A DNA stretch of 22,002 bases from assembly GCA_022793355.1 (NCBI GenBank), contig JAAWCR010000137.1, positions 1 to 22,002 of the forward strand. Reading direction: 5' to 3'. The notes beneath the pieces were generated by a model. It saw only the letters and a program-made list of their open reading frames with translations. It had not been told where the DNA came from and ran no database searches. Source of the DNA: Lawsonibacter sp. Lineage in GTDB: Bacteria; Bacillota; Clostridia; Oscillospirales; Oscillospiraceae. The translations under genes were made by a program, and so were the position numbers. The stretch's first letter is position 1. Every line of letters starts with the position of its first letter. Shown in pieces: positions 1 through 7,167 of the stretch.

Positions 1-8
1 CATGTCTT

Positions 9-97
9 GGCGGCGTATTATCCGCCCTGACTGCGTTAAAAATCCTTGCCATCCGTCAGGATGCCTGCGGATTTTTGCCTTGCAGGGCAAAAAATCC
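9..97. other. Cluster of competing hairpins next to the IS remnant
   Basis: Several inverted repeats overlap here. GGCGG (9-13) pairs with CCGCC (22-26). AAAAATCC (38-45) pairs with GGATTTTT (69-76). CATCC (50-54) pairs with GGATG (59-63). TTTTTGCC (72-79) pairs with GGCAAAAA (86-93), and this last stem extends outward to GGA/TCC with one bulged base. The 69-76 arm is shared by two mutually exclusive stems. No protein-coding signal is convincing. It could be a terminator downstream of the broken transposase, a small interspersed repeat, or chance; the sequence alone does not decide. Confidence 0.35.
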
Positions 98-119
98 ACT
101 CGCCAATCCATACACGTCG

Positions 120-1320
120 AGATATTAAACAGGCTCTTAAATAAATTGTGGCAATCTGTAAAGGAAACTGACAGGATATTTAAGCGTCAGATGTCGAGAC
201 GATGCCCGGCCTGGGCCTACAAAAGAAACGAATCTGGCAATGAGCAGCTCCAAATCGGTTGGAGTAATTCTTCCAAGAAAAAAGTTGCGGCAAATATGTG
301 CAGTAGCAGCGAAGTTGACCCTATAAGCATATTTGTTGCCGGATCGTTCAATCACTACGGACATAGAGATAAACTCAGGGAAGTTATACACGTCAGGCGG
401 GCAAAAATCTCCTGAAGGATAAAGTCCGATCTTTTGGCATGAAAGTGCGAGAGTCCGATAGTATATTTTAACTCGCAGGACGAAGTTTCGATCCCCCAGC
501 GCATTGGACGGGAAGGTCTAAACCCTTGACAATGCCGTTGCTGCTTCTGTCTTTGACACAGATCAGGAATTTCCAACCTTTTTCCTGAATATGGGCAAAG
601 ACGTTATAGGACGCATACCCTCTGTCAGCGATGCTGATAGCAGGGTATGCGTCATCGGCTCTATCCATCATATCGCAGAGGGTGCGGCGCTCATCATACT
701 GACGTCTACCCTGAACAATAGCGTCCATGTAGATATGAAAGCAAAGGTCATACAAGGCGTTCAGGTGTTGCAGGTTGTAGGGCTTCTGCCCGCCAGATCC
801 AGGGATAAACGATGCGGTATCGTCAGGATTTGTGGGGGTGTGCAGATCGGAGCCATCAACAGCAAGGAGCTGGAAGCCCTTATAATGGTTTGAGGGTCGA
901 GTGTTTTCAACAAACAAGCGGGAGATCGTTTCCAGTGCCTCCGGTAAAAGACGACCGCGACGTTTTACAAAATCTGGTTCGGATACCAGAGTTTTCGTAC
1001 AGCTGAAGTGTTCCATAAGCTCACAGGCGATACTGCTGCCTTTCAAGGACAGAATCAGGGTGATTAACGTTGCAAAGGGCAGCTTGACATTCCTGGTAAA
1101 ATCTCTGATTGGAGAACGCGCAAACAACCATGAAACAGCGCTGACGGAACGAATCGTACTATACAGAGCTTCTCGTATACAGATTGCTTTGCTTGACATA
1201 GGAGAGCCCCCTTGTAATTGATTCGGTACACACCTTTCGATTACAAAAGTAGTTTTTTGCCGAAGCGAAAAAGCACCACAGTTTTCCCGTTTGTCGAGTG
1301 TTTTTGAACATCCCTATAAT
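120..1320 (-). mobile_element. Decayed IS4-family insertion sequence
   Basis: The element is defined by its broken transposase (137-1199). I could not fix the ends. Flanking AT-rich stretches near 126-150 and 1305-1330 contain only loosely similar AGG...TT...AAA words, not a clean terminal inverted repeat, and no target-site duplication was found. The limits given are approximate. Confidence 0.4.
137..1199 (-). pseudogene. IS4-family transposase, frameshifted and internally deleted
   Basis: Fragments of a DDE transposase lie in three - strand frames. From an ATG at 1199 the first frame gives the N-terminal part, with the first catalytic Asp in VDGSDL (about residue 115) and the second in ISIADRGY (about residue 192). 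Near 515 the protein jumps from KGLDLP straight to MRWGIETSSCELKYTIG in another frame. That second segment carries the catalytic Glu and the R-E-K part of the IS4 YREK motif. In intact IS4 proteins roughly 100 residues normally lie between these points, so an internal deletion is inferred together with a frameshift. A second frameshift near 395 moves the C-terminal part (NFPEFISMSVVI onward) into the third frame. The stop is at about 137. The protein cannot be functional as it stands. Confidence 0.85.
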
Positions 1321-1354
1321 TTTTTATTCTGATATTCCTCCATGAGCTTAGGTT
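1200..1354. other. Non-coding flank between the IS remnant and the next pseudogene
   Basis: AT-rich DNA upstream of the transposase start, presumably the IS right end and its junction. No convincing promoter, gene or inverted repeat was found. Confidence 0.4.
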
Positions 1355-1592
1355 ATTGACATTGTGGTTTCCCCTCTGCATCTTTTGCCCCACACAAGGG
1401 CGGGAATCTTCGACGGGCAAACCGAACTAACCAAGGAAGCCTGCATCGTCATTGCCGGTAACTTCGGCGGCATCTGGGACGGCAGGCCGGTGCCAATTTC
1501 AGAATTGGTTCCTGGGTCATGACCACACAAACGCCGTCATCCCCAAAAAGTTCGCGGCGCTGGATGAACAGATCCTTCACCTGAAGCTATAA
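1355..1592 (+). pseudogene. Frameshifted remnant of an unrecognised protein gene
   Basis: One + frame is open after a TAG at 1349 and reads through GIFDGQTELTKEACIVIAG and IWDGRPVPISELV to a TGA at 1520. The next frame then continues plausibly as GHDHTNAVIPKKFAALDEQI and ends at TAA 1590-1592. Joined at about 1515, the two pieces read like the C-terminal ~75 residues of one protein, with no start codon left. I do not recognise the family. The fragment lies between the IS remnant and a terminator, which suits a gene eroded beside a mobile element. The protein-like character is a judgement from residue composition, not from a database match. Confidence 0.45.
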
Positions 1593-1755
1593 GCATGGTT
1601 TACAGATATGTAGAACCTTATGAAACAGATACGGCGACCACATCAGGATAGCCTATGCATGATGTCATAAAATGATATAGCCCATCCCTGGACTGTGGAG
1701 AGGGCATTGTGTGCGTCTCGATTTCATTCAACAGCATGGAACGAAACACATCTGT

Positions 1756-1798
1756 AAACCTCCCCCGGCTTCAGCCGGGGAGGTTTCTGTTGTTTTGC
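1756..1798 (+). terminator. Rho-independent terminator
   Basis: AAACCTCCCC-CGGC (from 1756) pairs with GCCG-GGGAGGTTT (to about 1785) around a TTCA loop, with one extra C bulged in the left arm. A T-rich tail (TTTCTGTTGTTTT) follows on the + strand. It isolates the Rrf2 gene from the decayed region upstream. Positions 1593-1755 contain no other feature I can support. Confidence 0.75.
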
Positions 1799-1828
1799 CG
1801 AAAAATGTGAGTTTTCTTCCACCAAGTA

Positions 1829-1856
1829 TTGACAAAACAAACAAAACTGCTATAAT
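1829..1856 (+). promoter_or_regulatory. Sigma-A promoter of the Rrf2/redox cluster
   Basis: TTGACA (1829-1834) and TATAAT (1851-1856) are perfect consensus hexamers separated by 16 bases. Transcription would begin near 1863, about 30 bases before the Rrf2 start. No clear operator palindrome was found, although Rrf2 regulators often control their own promoter. Confidence 0.85.
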
Positions 1857-1893
1857 ATACTAAAAAGGTACTCTATAAAGGAGTGTGATCCGA

Positions 1894-2295
1894 TTGCTGC
1901 TGACCCGGGAAATGGACTATGCACTGCGTATCCTCCGGGCTCTGTATCTGGACGGGCAGCTTTCCGCCGCAGCGATTGCGGAAAAAGAACACATGCCCAA
2001 GGCGGTCACGTTAAAAATACTGAAACGGCTCCATGCCGCCGGCTTGGTGTCCAGCCGCCGGGGTCCCAATGGAGGCTATCTGATCCAGCGGCCCTGCGAA
2101 GAGCTGTCCCTGGGGGATCTGTTCCTTGCACTTGGAGACCCTATTTTTGTCAACCGCTGTCAGCGGCCTGGCTACCAGTGCGAAAACCGCCGGCCAGACA
2201 GTTGCGGTATGTGCCGGGAGCTGTCCCGCATCCAGAAAGCGCTGGACGGAGAGCTGCGCAAAACGCCACTGAGCGCAATGTTCCAGGAACTTTAA
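1894..2295 (+). CDS. Rrf2-family transcriptional regulator, probable Fe-S sensor
   Basis: A 133-residue protein with the N-terminal winged helix of Rrf2/IscR/NsrR regulators: it begins MLLTREMDYALRILRAL and carries the recognition-helix and wing segment (RRGPNGGY). The C-terminal part has Cys at 89, 95, 104 and 107 (C-x5-C-x8-C-x2-C), close to the cysteine set that holds the Fe-S cluster in IscR and NsrR. I chose the TTG at 1894. The AGGAG at 1879-1883 is 10 bases from it but only one base from the in-frame GTG at 1885, and the family usually starts at this leucine-rich motif. The next gene begins 21 bases downstream on the same strand, so this regulator likely senses redox state, O2 or NO for the dehydrogenase and flavodiiron genes. 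The ligand is an inference. Confidence 0.85.
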   Translation: MLLTREMDYALRILRALYLDGQLSAAAIAEKEHMPKAVTLKILKRLHAAGLVSSRRGPNGGYLIQRPCEELSLGDLFLALGDPIFVNRCQRPGYQCENRRPDSCGMCRELSRIQKALDGELRKTPLSAMFQEL

Positions 2296-2316
2296 CATAG
2301 AGGAGGAAGTATCTGT

Positions 2317-4230
2317 ATGCTGTATCAAACCACACAGGAGCATGAGGAGCTGCGGGCCAAGGTCAGGGAATTTGCCGAGGCCGAGGTAAAACCCATCGCC
2401 TTCATGCTGGACCAGAACAACCAGTTCCCCACCGAGGTAGTCCAAAAGATGGGCAAGCTGGGCATCATGGGCCTGCCCTATGAGAAAGAGTACGGCGGTG
2501 CCGGGGCGGACGCCCTGAGCTACGCCATCGCCGTGGAAGAGCTGGCCCGGGTGGACGGCGGCGTGGGCGTGATCCTGTCGGCCCACACCTCTCTGGGCAC
2601 CTATCCTATCTACGCCTTCGGCAACGAGGAGCAAAAGAAAAAGTACCTGCCCGATCTGTGCTCCGGCAAAAAAATAGGCGCCTTCGGCCTGACCGAGCCC
2701 AACGCCGGTTCCGACGCCGGCGGCACCGAGACCACCGCCGAGGACATGGGGGACCACTACCTCCTGAACGGTGAGAAAATTTTCATCACCAACGGCGGCC
2801 AGGCCGACACCTATGTGGTCTTTGCCGTCACCACTCCCGGCATCGGCACCCGGGGCATCTCCGCTCTGATTGTCGAAAAAGGCTGGGAGGGCTTTACCTT
2901 TGAGGAGCACTATGACAAGATGGGCATCCGCTCCTCCGCCACCTGCCAGCTGAACTTTAATAACGTCAAGGTCCCTAAGGAAAACCTCCTGGGCAAAGAG
3001 GGCCAGGGCTTCAAGATTGCCATGTCCACCCTGGACGGCGGCCGCATCGGCATCGCGGCCCAGGCGCTGGGTATCGCCCAGGGGGCCTATGAGGCCGCTG
3101 TGGAGTACTCCAAGGAGCGTGTTCAGTTCGGCAAGCCCATCTGCCAGCAGCAGAACGTGGCCTTCAAGATTGCCGACATGGCCACCAAGCTGCGCTGCGC
3201 CCGGTTCCTGGTTTACTCCGCCGCCGAGCTGAAGCAGGCCCACGCCCCCTACGGCATGGAGTCCGCTATGGCAAAGCAGTACGCCTCCGATATTGCCCTG
3301 GAGGTCACCAACGACGCCCTGCAAATCTTCGGTGGATCCGGCTACCTGAAGGGCATGGAGGTGGAACGGTTCTACCGGGACGCCAAGATTACCACCATTT
3401 ACGAGGGCACCAACGAAATCCAGCGGGTGGTGATCGCCTCTCACATCCTGGGCAAAGCCGCCAAGGAGGCCCCCGCCGCGGTAGCAGCCGGCCCTCGGGG
3501 TCCTGAGACCGGGGCTCGGAAGCGGCTGATCCTCAAGGACGGCACCGCCCAGGAGAAGGTGGAAGTTCTGGTGGCCAACCTGAAGAAGGACGGCCACGAC
3601 TTCACCGTGGGCATCCCCATAGACACCCCCATCACCCAGGCCGAGCGGGTCGTCTCCGCTGGGCAGGGCATCGGGGAGAAGAAGAACATGAAGCTCATCG
3701 AGGCCTTGGCCAAAGCCGCCGGCGCCGCCGTGGGCTCCAGCCGCCCCGTAGCCGAGACGCTGAAATATGTGCCCATCAACCGGTATGTGGGTATGTCCGG
3801 ACAGAAATTCAAGGGCAACCTGTACATCGCCTGCGGCATCTCGGGGGCCATCCAGCACCTGAAGGGCATTAAGGACGCCTCCTGCATTGTGGCCATTAAT
3901 ACCAACCCAAACGCAAAGATTTTCAAAAACTGCGACTACGGCATTGTGGGCGACGTACTGGAGATTCTGCCCCTGCTCACCAAGGCGCTGGACACCGGCG
4001 AGAAGCTCCCCGCCCCGCCCATGACCAAAATGAAGCGCATGGCCCCCAAGAAGGTCTACCAGCCCCGGAAGCTGTACGTCTGCAATGGCTGCGGCCACGA
4101 GTACGACCCCATGCAGGGCGACCCGGAGAACGAGGTCAAGCCCGGCACCGCCTTTAAGGACTTGCCCGAGGGTTGGACCTGCCCCCACTGCGGAGAGACG
4201 GTTGAGGCTTTCATTGAAATCGAGGCGTAA
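2317..4230 (+). CDS. Acyl-CoA dehydrogenase / EtfA FAD domain / rubredoxin fusion
   Basis: A 637-residue, three-part flavoprotein. Residues 1-380 are a complete short-chain acyl-CoA dehydrogenase, with the GLTEPNAGSDAG flavin/substrate segment and the C-terminal IYEGTNEIQR segment that carries the catalytic Glu. Residues about 402-560 match the C-terminal FAD-binding domain of the electron transfer flavoprotein alpha subunit (AERVVSAGQGIG, VGSSRPVAET, LYIACGISGAIQHLKG, DYGIVGDVLEI). The N-terminal ETF-alpha domain is absent. Residues about 585-637 are a rubredoxin with paired CNGCG and CPHCG knuckles and the PGTAFKDLPEGW core. A Pro/Lys-rich linker joins the last two. The layout implies that electrons taken from an acyl-CoA pass from FAD to FAD to Fe within one chain, then probably to the flavodiiron protein encoded downstream. 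The acyl substrate is not evident. The start follows GAGGAGGA with good spacing. Confidence 0.93.
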   Translation: MLYQTTQEHEELRAKVREFAEAEVKPIAFMLDQNNQFPTEVVQKMGKLGIMGLPYEKEYGGAGADALSYAIAVEELARVDGGVGVILSAHTSLGTYPIYAFGNEEQKKKYLPDLCSGKKIGAFGLTEPNAGSDAGGTETTAEDMGDHYLLNGEKIFITNGGQADTYVVFAVTTPGIGTRGISALIVEKGWEGFTFEEHYDKMGIRSSATCQLNFNNVKVPKENLLGKEGQGFKIAMSTLDGGRIGIAAQALGIAQGAYEAAVEYSKERVQFGKPICQQQNVAFKIADMATKLRCARFLVYSAAELKQAHAPYGMESAMAKQYASDIALEVTNDALQIFGGSGYLKGMEVERFYRDAKITTIYEGTNEIQRVVIASHILGKAAKEAPAAVAAGPRGPETGARKRLILKDGTAQEKVEVLVANLKKDGHDFTVGIPIDTPITQAERVVSAGQGIGEKKNMKLIEALAKAAGAAVGSSRPVAETLKYVPINRYVGMSGQKFKGNLYIACGISGAIQHLKGIKDASCIVAINTNPNAKIFKNCDYGIVGDVLEILPLLTKALDTGEKLPAPPMTKMKRMAPKKVYQPRKLYVCNGCGHEYDPMQGDPENEVKPGTAFKDLPEGWTCPHCGETVEAFIEIEA

Positions 4231-4256
4231 GTTCGTTCCTTTTGCTTGGAGGAAAC

Positions 4257-4718
4257 ATGATCGTCGAAACATGTATCAAAGACTCTTTTGTTGTCATTGG
4301 AAAAGAGGGGTCTACATTAGACGGAGATGGTTTTATTCAAAGATTATGGGCTGATGCAAATGCCCACTTTGAAGAAGTCCAGCATTTAGCCAAAAAAGAC
4401 AAAAATGGAACCATAATGGGTCTATGGGGCGCCATGTCCGACTTCTCACATTCCTTCCACCCGTGGGAGGACTTCAGCAAAGGACTTTATCTTGCCGGAG
4501 TAGAATGTTATGACAGCGCGGAAGCTCCCAGCGGCTGGACAAAGTGGACGGTTCCTGGCTATGAATACATTTGTGTAGAATGTGAACATGATGATACATT
4601 TTCGCAGGCGATAAAATATCTGAACGAGAAAGCCATTCCATTGGCGGGGGCGGTTCACGATTTTACTGTTCCGCAGACAGGAAAAAATTATATATTTTTT
4701 CCAATTCGAAAGCTATAG
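4257..4718 (+). CDS. GyrI-like small-molecule-binding domain protein
   Basis: A 153-residue protein resembling the effector-binding domain found alone in GyrI/SbmC-type proteins and at the C-terminus of AraC- and MerR-type regulators. It is an alpha/beta protein with Trp- and aromatic-rich segments (GLWGAMSDFS, GLYLAGVECYD, WTKWTVPGYEY) and a closing PQTGKNYIFFPIRK strand. No DNA-binding domain is present. The start is the ATG after GGAGG (4248-4252), 26 bases behind the dehydrogenase fusion, so it is probably cotranscribed. It is visibly richer in A/T than both neighbours, with codons such as TTT, AAA and AAT, which suggests a later insertion into the cluster. The ligand is unknown. Confidence 0.75.
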   Translation: MIVETCIKDSFVVIGKEGSTLDGDGFIQRLWADANAHFEEVQHLAKKDKNGTIMGLWGAMSDFSHSFHPWEDFSKGLYLAGVECYDSAEAPSGWTKWTVPGYEYICVECEHDDTFSQAIKYLNEKAIPLAGAVHDFTVPQTGKNYIFFPIRKL

Positions 4719-4772
4719 GCATTATGGACTAAGAGCGTCCCGATAATTAAAATAAAAGGAGGAACCCCCTAT

Positions 4773-5990
4773 ATGTATAATTACCGCATGGTCACCGACG
4801 ACCTGTACTGGGTAGGCGCGGACGAGCACCGGCTGGCCCTGTTTGAGAATATCCACCCCCTGTACCACGGCGTATCCTACAACGCCTACGTCCTGCTGGA
4901 CGAAAAGACCGTCCTCTTTGACACCGCCGACTGGGCGGTGGGCCGGCAGTTCATTGCCAACGTGAAGGCTGTCCTCAATGGCCGCCCCCTGGACTATCTG
5001 GTTATCAACCACGTGGAGCCCGATCACGCCGCTTCCATCGAGGAGATTCTTCTGCGCTGGCCTGACGTGAAGATCATTACCACCCCCAAGGCGGTGACCC
5101 TCCTCAATCAGTTCGGGTTCGGCCTGGATCCCAGCGCCATTGAGGAAGTGGCTGAGGGGGATACCAAGTGCTTCGGCAAGCATACCGTCGCTTTTGTCTA
5201 CGCCCCTATGGTCCACTGGCCCGAGGCCATGGTCACCTTCGACACCACCAACGGCGTGCTCTTCTCCGCCGACGCCTTTGGATCCTTCCGCTCCCTGGAC
5301 GGCAAGCTCTTTGCCGATGAGGTGAACTTCGACGGCGAGTGGATCGACGACGCCCGCCGCTACTACACCAACATTGTGGGCAAGTACGGCCCTCAGGTGG
5401 TGGCCCTGCTGAACAAGGCGGCCTCCATCGTGGGCTTGGAAAATATCAAGTTCCTGTGTCCCCTCCACGGTCCGGTGTGGCGCAAGGACCTGGGTTATAT
5501 CATTGACAAGTACACCCACTGGGCCACCTACGAGCCGGAGGAGAAGGGCGTTATGATCGTTTACGCCTCCATGTATGGCAACACCGAGGCCGCCGCCGAG
5601 GTGTTGGCCGCTAAGCTCACCGCCCGGGGCGTTACCAACACCCGGCTCTACGATGTCTCCTCTACCCACGTCAGCTACCTGATCTCCGACCTGTTTAAGT
5701 ACAGCCATCTGGTGCTGGCCTCCGTCACCTACAACCTGGGTATCTTCCCTCCCATGCACAACTTCCTCATGGACATGAAGGCCCTGAACCTGCAAAAGCG
5801 CACCGTTGCCATTATGGGCAGCGGCTCCTGGGCTCCCCGGTCCGGCGCGCTGATGAAGGAGGAGATCGAGAGCCTGAAAAACATGACCGTTCTGGACGAG
5901 GAGATGACCGTCACCTCCTCCCTCAAGCCGGATAACGAGTCTGAGATCGATGCCCTGGCTGACGCCATTGCCGCCTCCGTTCTCAAGTAA
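4773..5990 (+). CDS. fprA: Flavodiiron protein (FprA-type O2/NO reductase)
   Basis: A 405-residue class A flavodiiron protein, cytoplasmic. Residues 1-250 form the beta-lactamase-like diiron domain with an intact ligand set: His80-x-Glu82-x-Asp84-His85 (NHVEPDHAAS), His148 (PMVHWPE), Asp167 (FSADAFG) and His232 (CPLHGP). Residues about 258-405 are a flavodoxin domain with the FMN phosphate loop SMYGNTEA. The family reduces O2 to water or NO to N2O, using electrons usually delivered by rubredoxin. There is no fused rubredoxin here, but a rubredoxin domain is supplied two genes upstream in the same apparent operon. AAGGAGG (4756-4762) precedes the ATG by 10 bases. A strong hairpin follows the gene. 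Preference for O2 or NO cannot be read from the sequence. Confidence 0.93.
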   Translation: MYNYRMVTDDLYWVGADEHRLALFENIHPLYHGVSYNAYVLLDEKTVLFDTADWAVGRQFIANVKAVLNGRPLDYLVINHVEPDHAASIEEILLRWPDVKIITTPKAVTLLNQFGFGLDPSAIEEVAEGDTKCFGKHTVAFVYAPMVHWPEAMVTFDTTNGVLFSADAFGSFRSLDGKLFADEVNFDGEWIDDARRYYTNIVGKYGPQVVALLNKAASIVGLENIKFLCPLHGPVWRKDLGYIIDKYTHWATYEPEEKGVMIVYASMYGNTEAAAEVLAAKLTARGVTNTRLYDVSSTHVSYLISDLFKYSHLVLASVTYNLGIFPPMHNFLMDMKALNLQKRTVAIMGSGSWAPRSGALMKEEIESLKNMTVLDEEMTVTSSLKPDNESEIDALADAIAASVLK

Positions 5991-6027
5991 CCAAGCCCGG
6001 ACAGACCGGCCCATAACGTATAGTGTG

Positions 6028-6066
6028 GAACCCCCCGGATTCTCGTGATGAGAATCCGGGGGGTTC
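6028..6066. terminator. Strong bidirectional hairpin between convergent genes
   Basis: A perfect 17-bp stem, GAACCCCCCGGATTCTC (6028-6044) with its complement at 6050-6066, closes on a GTGAT loop. It separates the flavodiiron gene (+) from the convergent kinase gene (-). Neither side has a long U tract, so termination may rely on stem strength. Confidence 0.8.
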
Positions 6067-6072
6067 TATAAG

Positions 6073-7158
6073 TTACCGCTTGATATCGTAGTTCATATTC
6101 ATCAGGTTGCGGATGGATTCGACATCGTCGGTGATGTTGCCGTCGCCATGGATGGTGTGTTTTATCACACTGCTGGCTACAGCGAAATTTATCATATCCA
6201 TAGGCCGGTAACCGTGCATCTGGGCATAAATCAGGCCGCTGGCAAAGGCGTCTCCGCCGCCGACCCGGTCTAGAATGTGGAAGGTGAAGCGCTTGCTTTC
6301 GAAGGTGTGGCCCTGATACCACATATAGGCCATTAGGCTGTTCTCGCTGCCGCTGTGGGCAAATCGGACATGGCGGGCAATACATTTCAGGTTGGGATAC
6401 CGCTCCACAAAGCGCTGAAACACCTCGTCCTGCTGCTCGTAGCTGGGCTGGAGGGGCACTCCGTCCTTCCAGTCCCCTTTGGCATGGTCCTCCTCGTCCT
6501 TCCACAGGTGGTAGGGCTCGATGCCCAGAAGTACATCCACATAGGGCAGGCATTGGGTGCAGTAGTCCCGGGCCTGCGCCCAGGTCCACAGTTTGGAACG
6601 GAAGTTGCCGTCGAAGCTGACTGTGAGCCCCTTCTCCCTGGCCGTTTTCAGGCAGTTCAGGATAAAATGGGAACAGCTTGGGGACAGGGCGGGGGTGATG
6701 CCGCTGAGGTGCAGCCAGTCAAAGCCCTCCAGCAAGACGTCCAGGTCCACCTTGGAGAAGTCGTACTCGGTGATGGCAGAGTGCCGGCGGTCATAAGTCA
6801 CCTTGCTGGGGCGGATGCCGTAGCCCGTCTCCAGATAGTAGGAGCCCAGGCGGTGGGTTGGGGTCTCTTCCGGGGTGGAGAGGATCACGGGGGTGCAGTG
6901 GACATCGTTGGAGCGCAGCATGCGCACAGCGCTTTTGCCCAGGGAGTTGTTGGGGACCACGCTGAAAAAGGTACTGTCCACCCCCAGGTTCGCCAGGGCC
7001 AGGGCGATGTTGGCTTCGGAGCCGCCATAGCTGGCCTCAAAGCTGTTTGCTACGCGTATCTTGCCGTAGTTGGGCGGGGTCAGGCGAAGCATGATTTCTC
7101 CGATGGTGATAAATTTCTGCCCGTCCTGCCCCCGGAGCAGGGGGCTGGTGTGTTCCAT
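6073..7158 (-). CDS. kdgK: PfkB-family sugar kinase, probable 2-keto-3-deoxygluconate kinase
   Basis: A 361-residue ribokinase/PfkB fold protein. The N-terminus has the GEIMLRLTPPN motif typical of KDG kinases and the first PfkB signature region (YGGSEANIALALANLG). The second signature, with the catalytic Asp and anion hole, is DRVGGGDAFASG at about residues 295-306. It would phosphorylate 2-keto-3-deoxygluconate to KDPG in the cytoplasm. The start follows GGGAGGGG and lies 9 bases behind the SDR stop, so the gene is the last of a four-gene operon. The middle part carries an insertion (WKDEEDHAKGDWKDG region), making it longer than the usual 310-340 residues. Exact substrate is inferred from family and neighbours. 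Confidence 0.85.
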   Translation of the reverse strand: MEHTSPLLRGQDGQKFITIGEIMLRLTPPNYGKIRVANSFEASYGGSEANIALALANLGVDSTFFSVVPNNSLGKSAVRMLRSNDVHCTPVILSTPEETPTHRLGSYYLETGYGIRPSKVTYDRRHSAITEYDFSKVDLDVLLEGFDWLHLSGITPALSPSCSHFILNCLKTAREKGLTVSFDGNFRSKLWTWAQARDYCTQCLPYVDVLLGIEPYHLWKDEEDHAKGDWKDGVPLQPSYEQQDEVFQRFVERYPNLKCIARHVRFAHSGSENSLMAYMWYQGHTFESKRFTFHILDRVGGGDAFASGLIYAQMHGYRPMDMINFAVASSVIKHTIHGDGNITDDVESIRNLMNMNYDIKR

Positions 7159-7167
7159 GGCCCCTCC

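Noticed and set aside
2..415. 137-codon + strand open frame at the window start
   Set aside because: Overlaps hairpins and the antisense of the transposase C-terminus, and its residues show no domain pattern.
2011..4272. Long - strand open frame of about 750 codons opposite the dehydrogenase fusion
   Set aside because: It is antisense to a clearly recognisable protein, has Gly/Val/Leu-rich low-complexity content, and arises from third-position GC bias.
5238..5244. TTCGACA, a perfect 0A box on the - strand
   Set aside because: It lies inside the flavodiiron coding sequence with no promoter near it. Such single matches are expected by chance.
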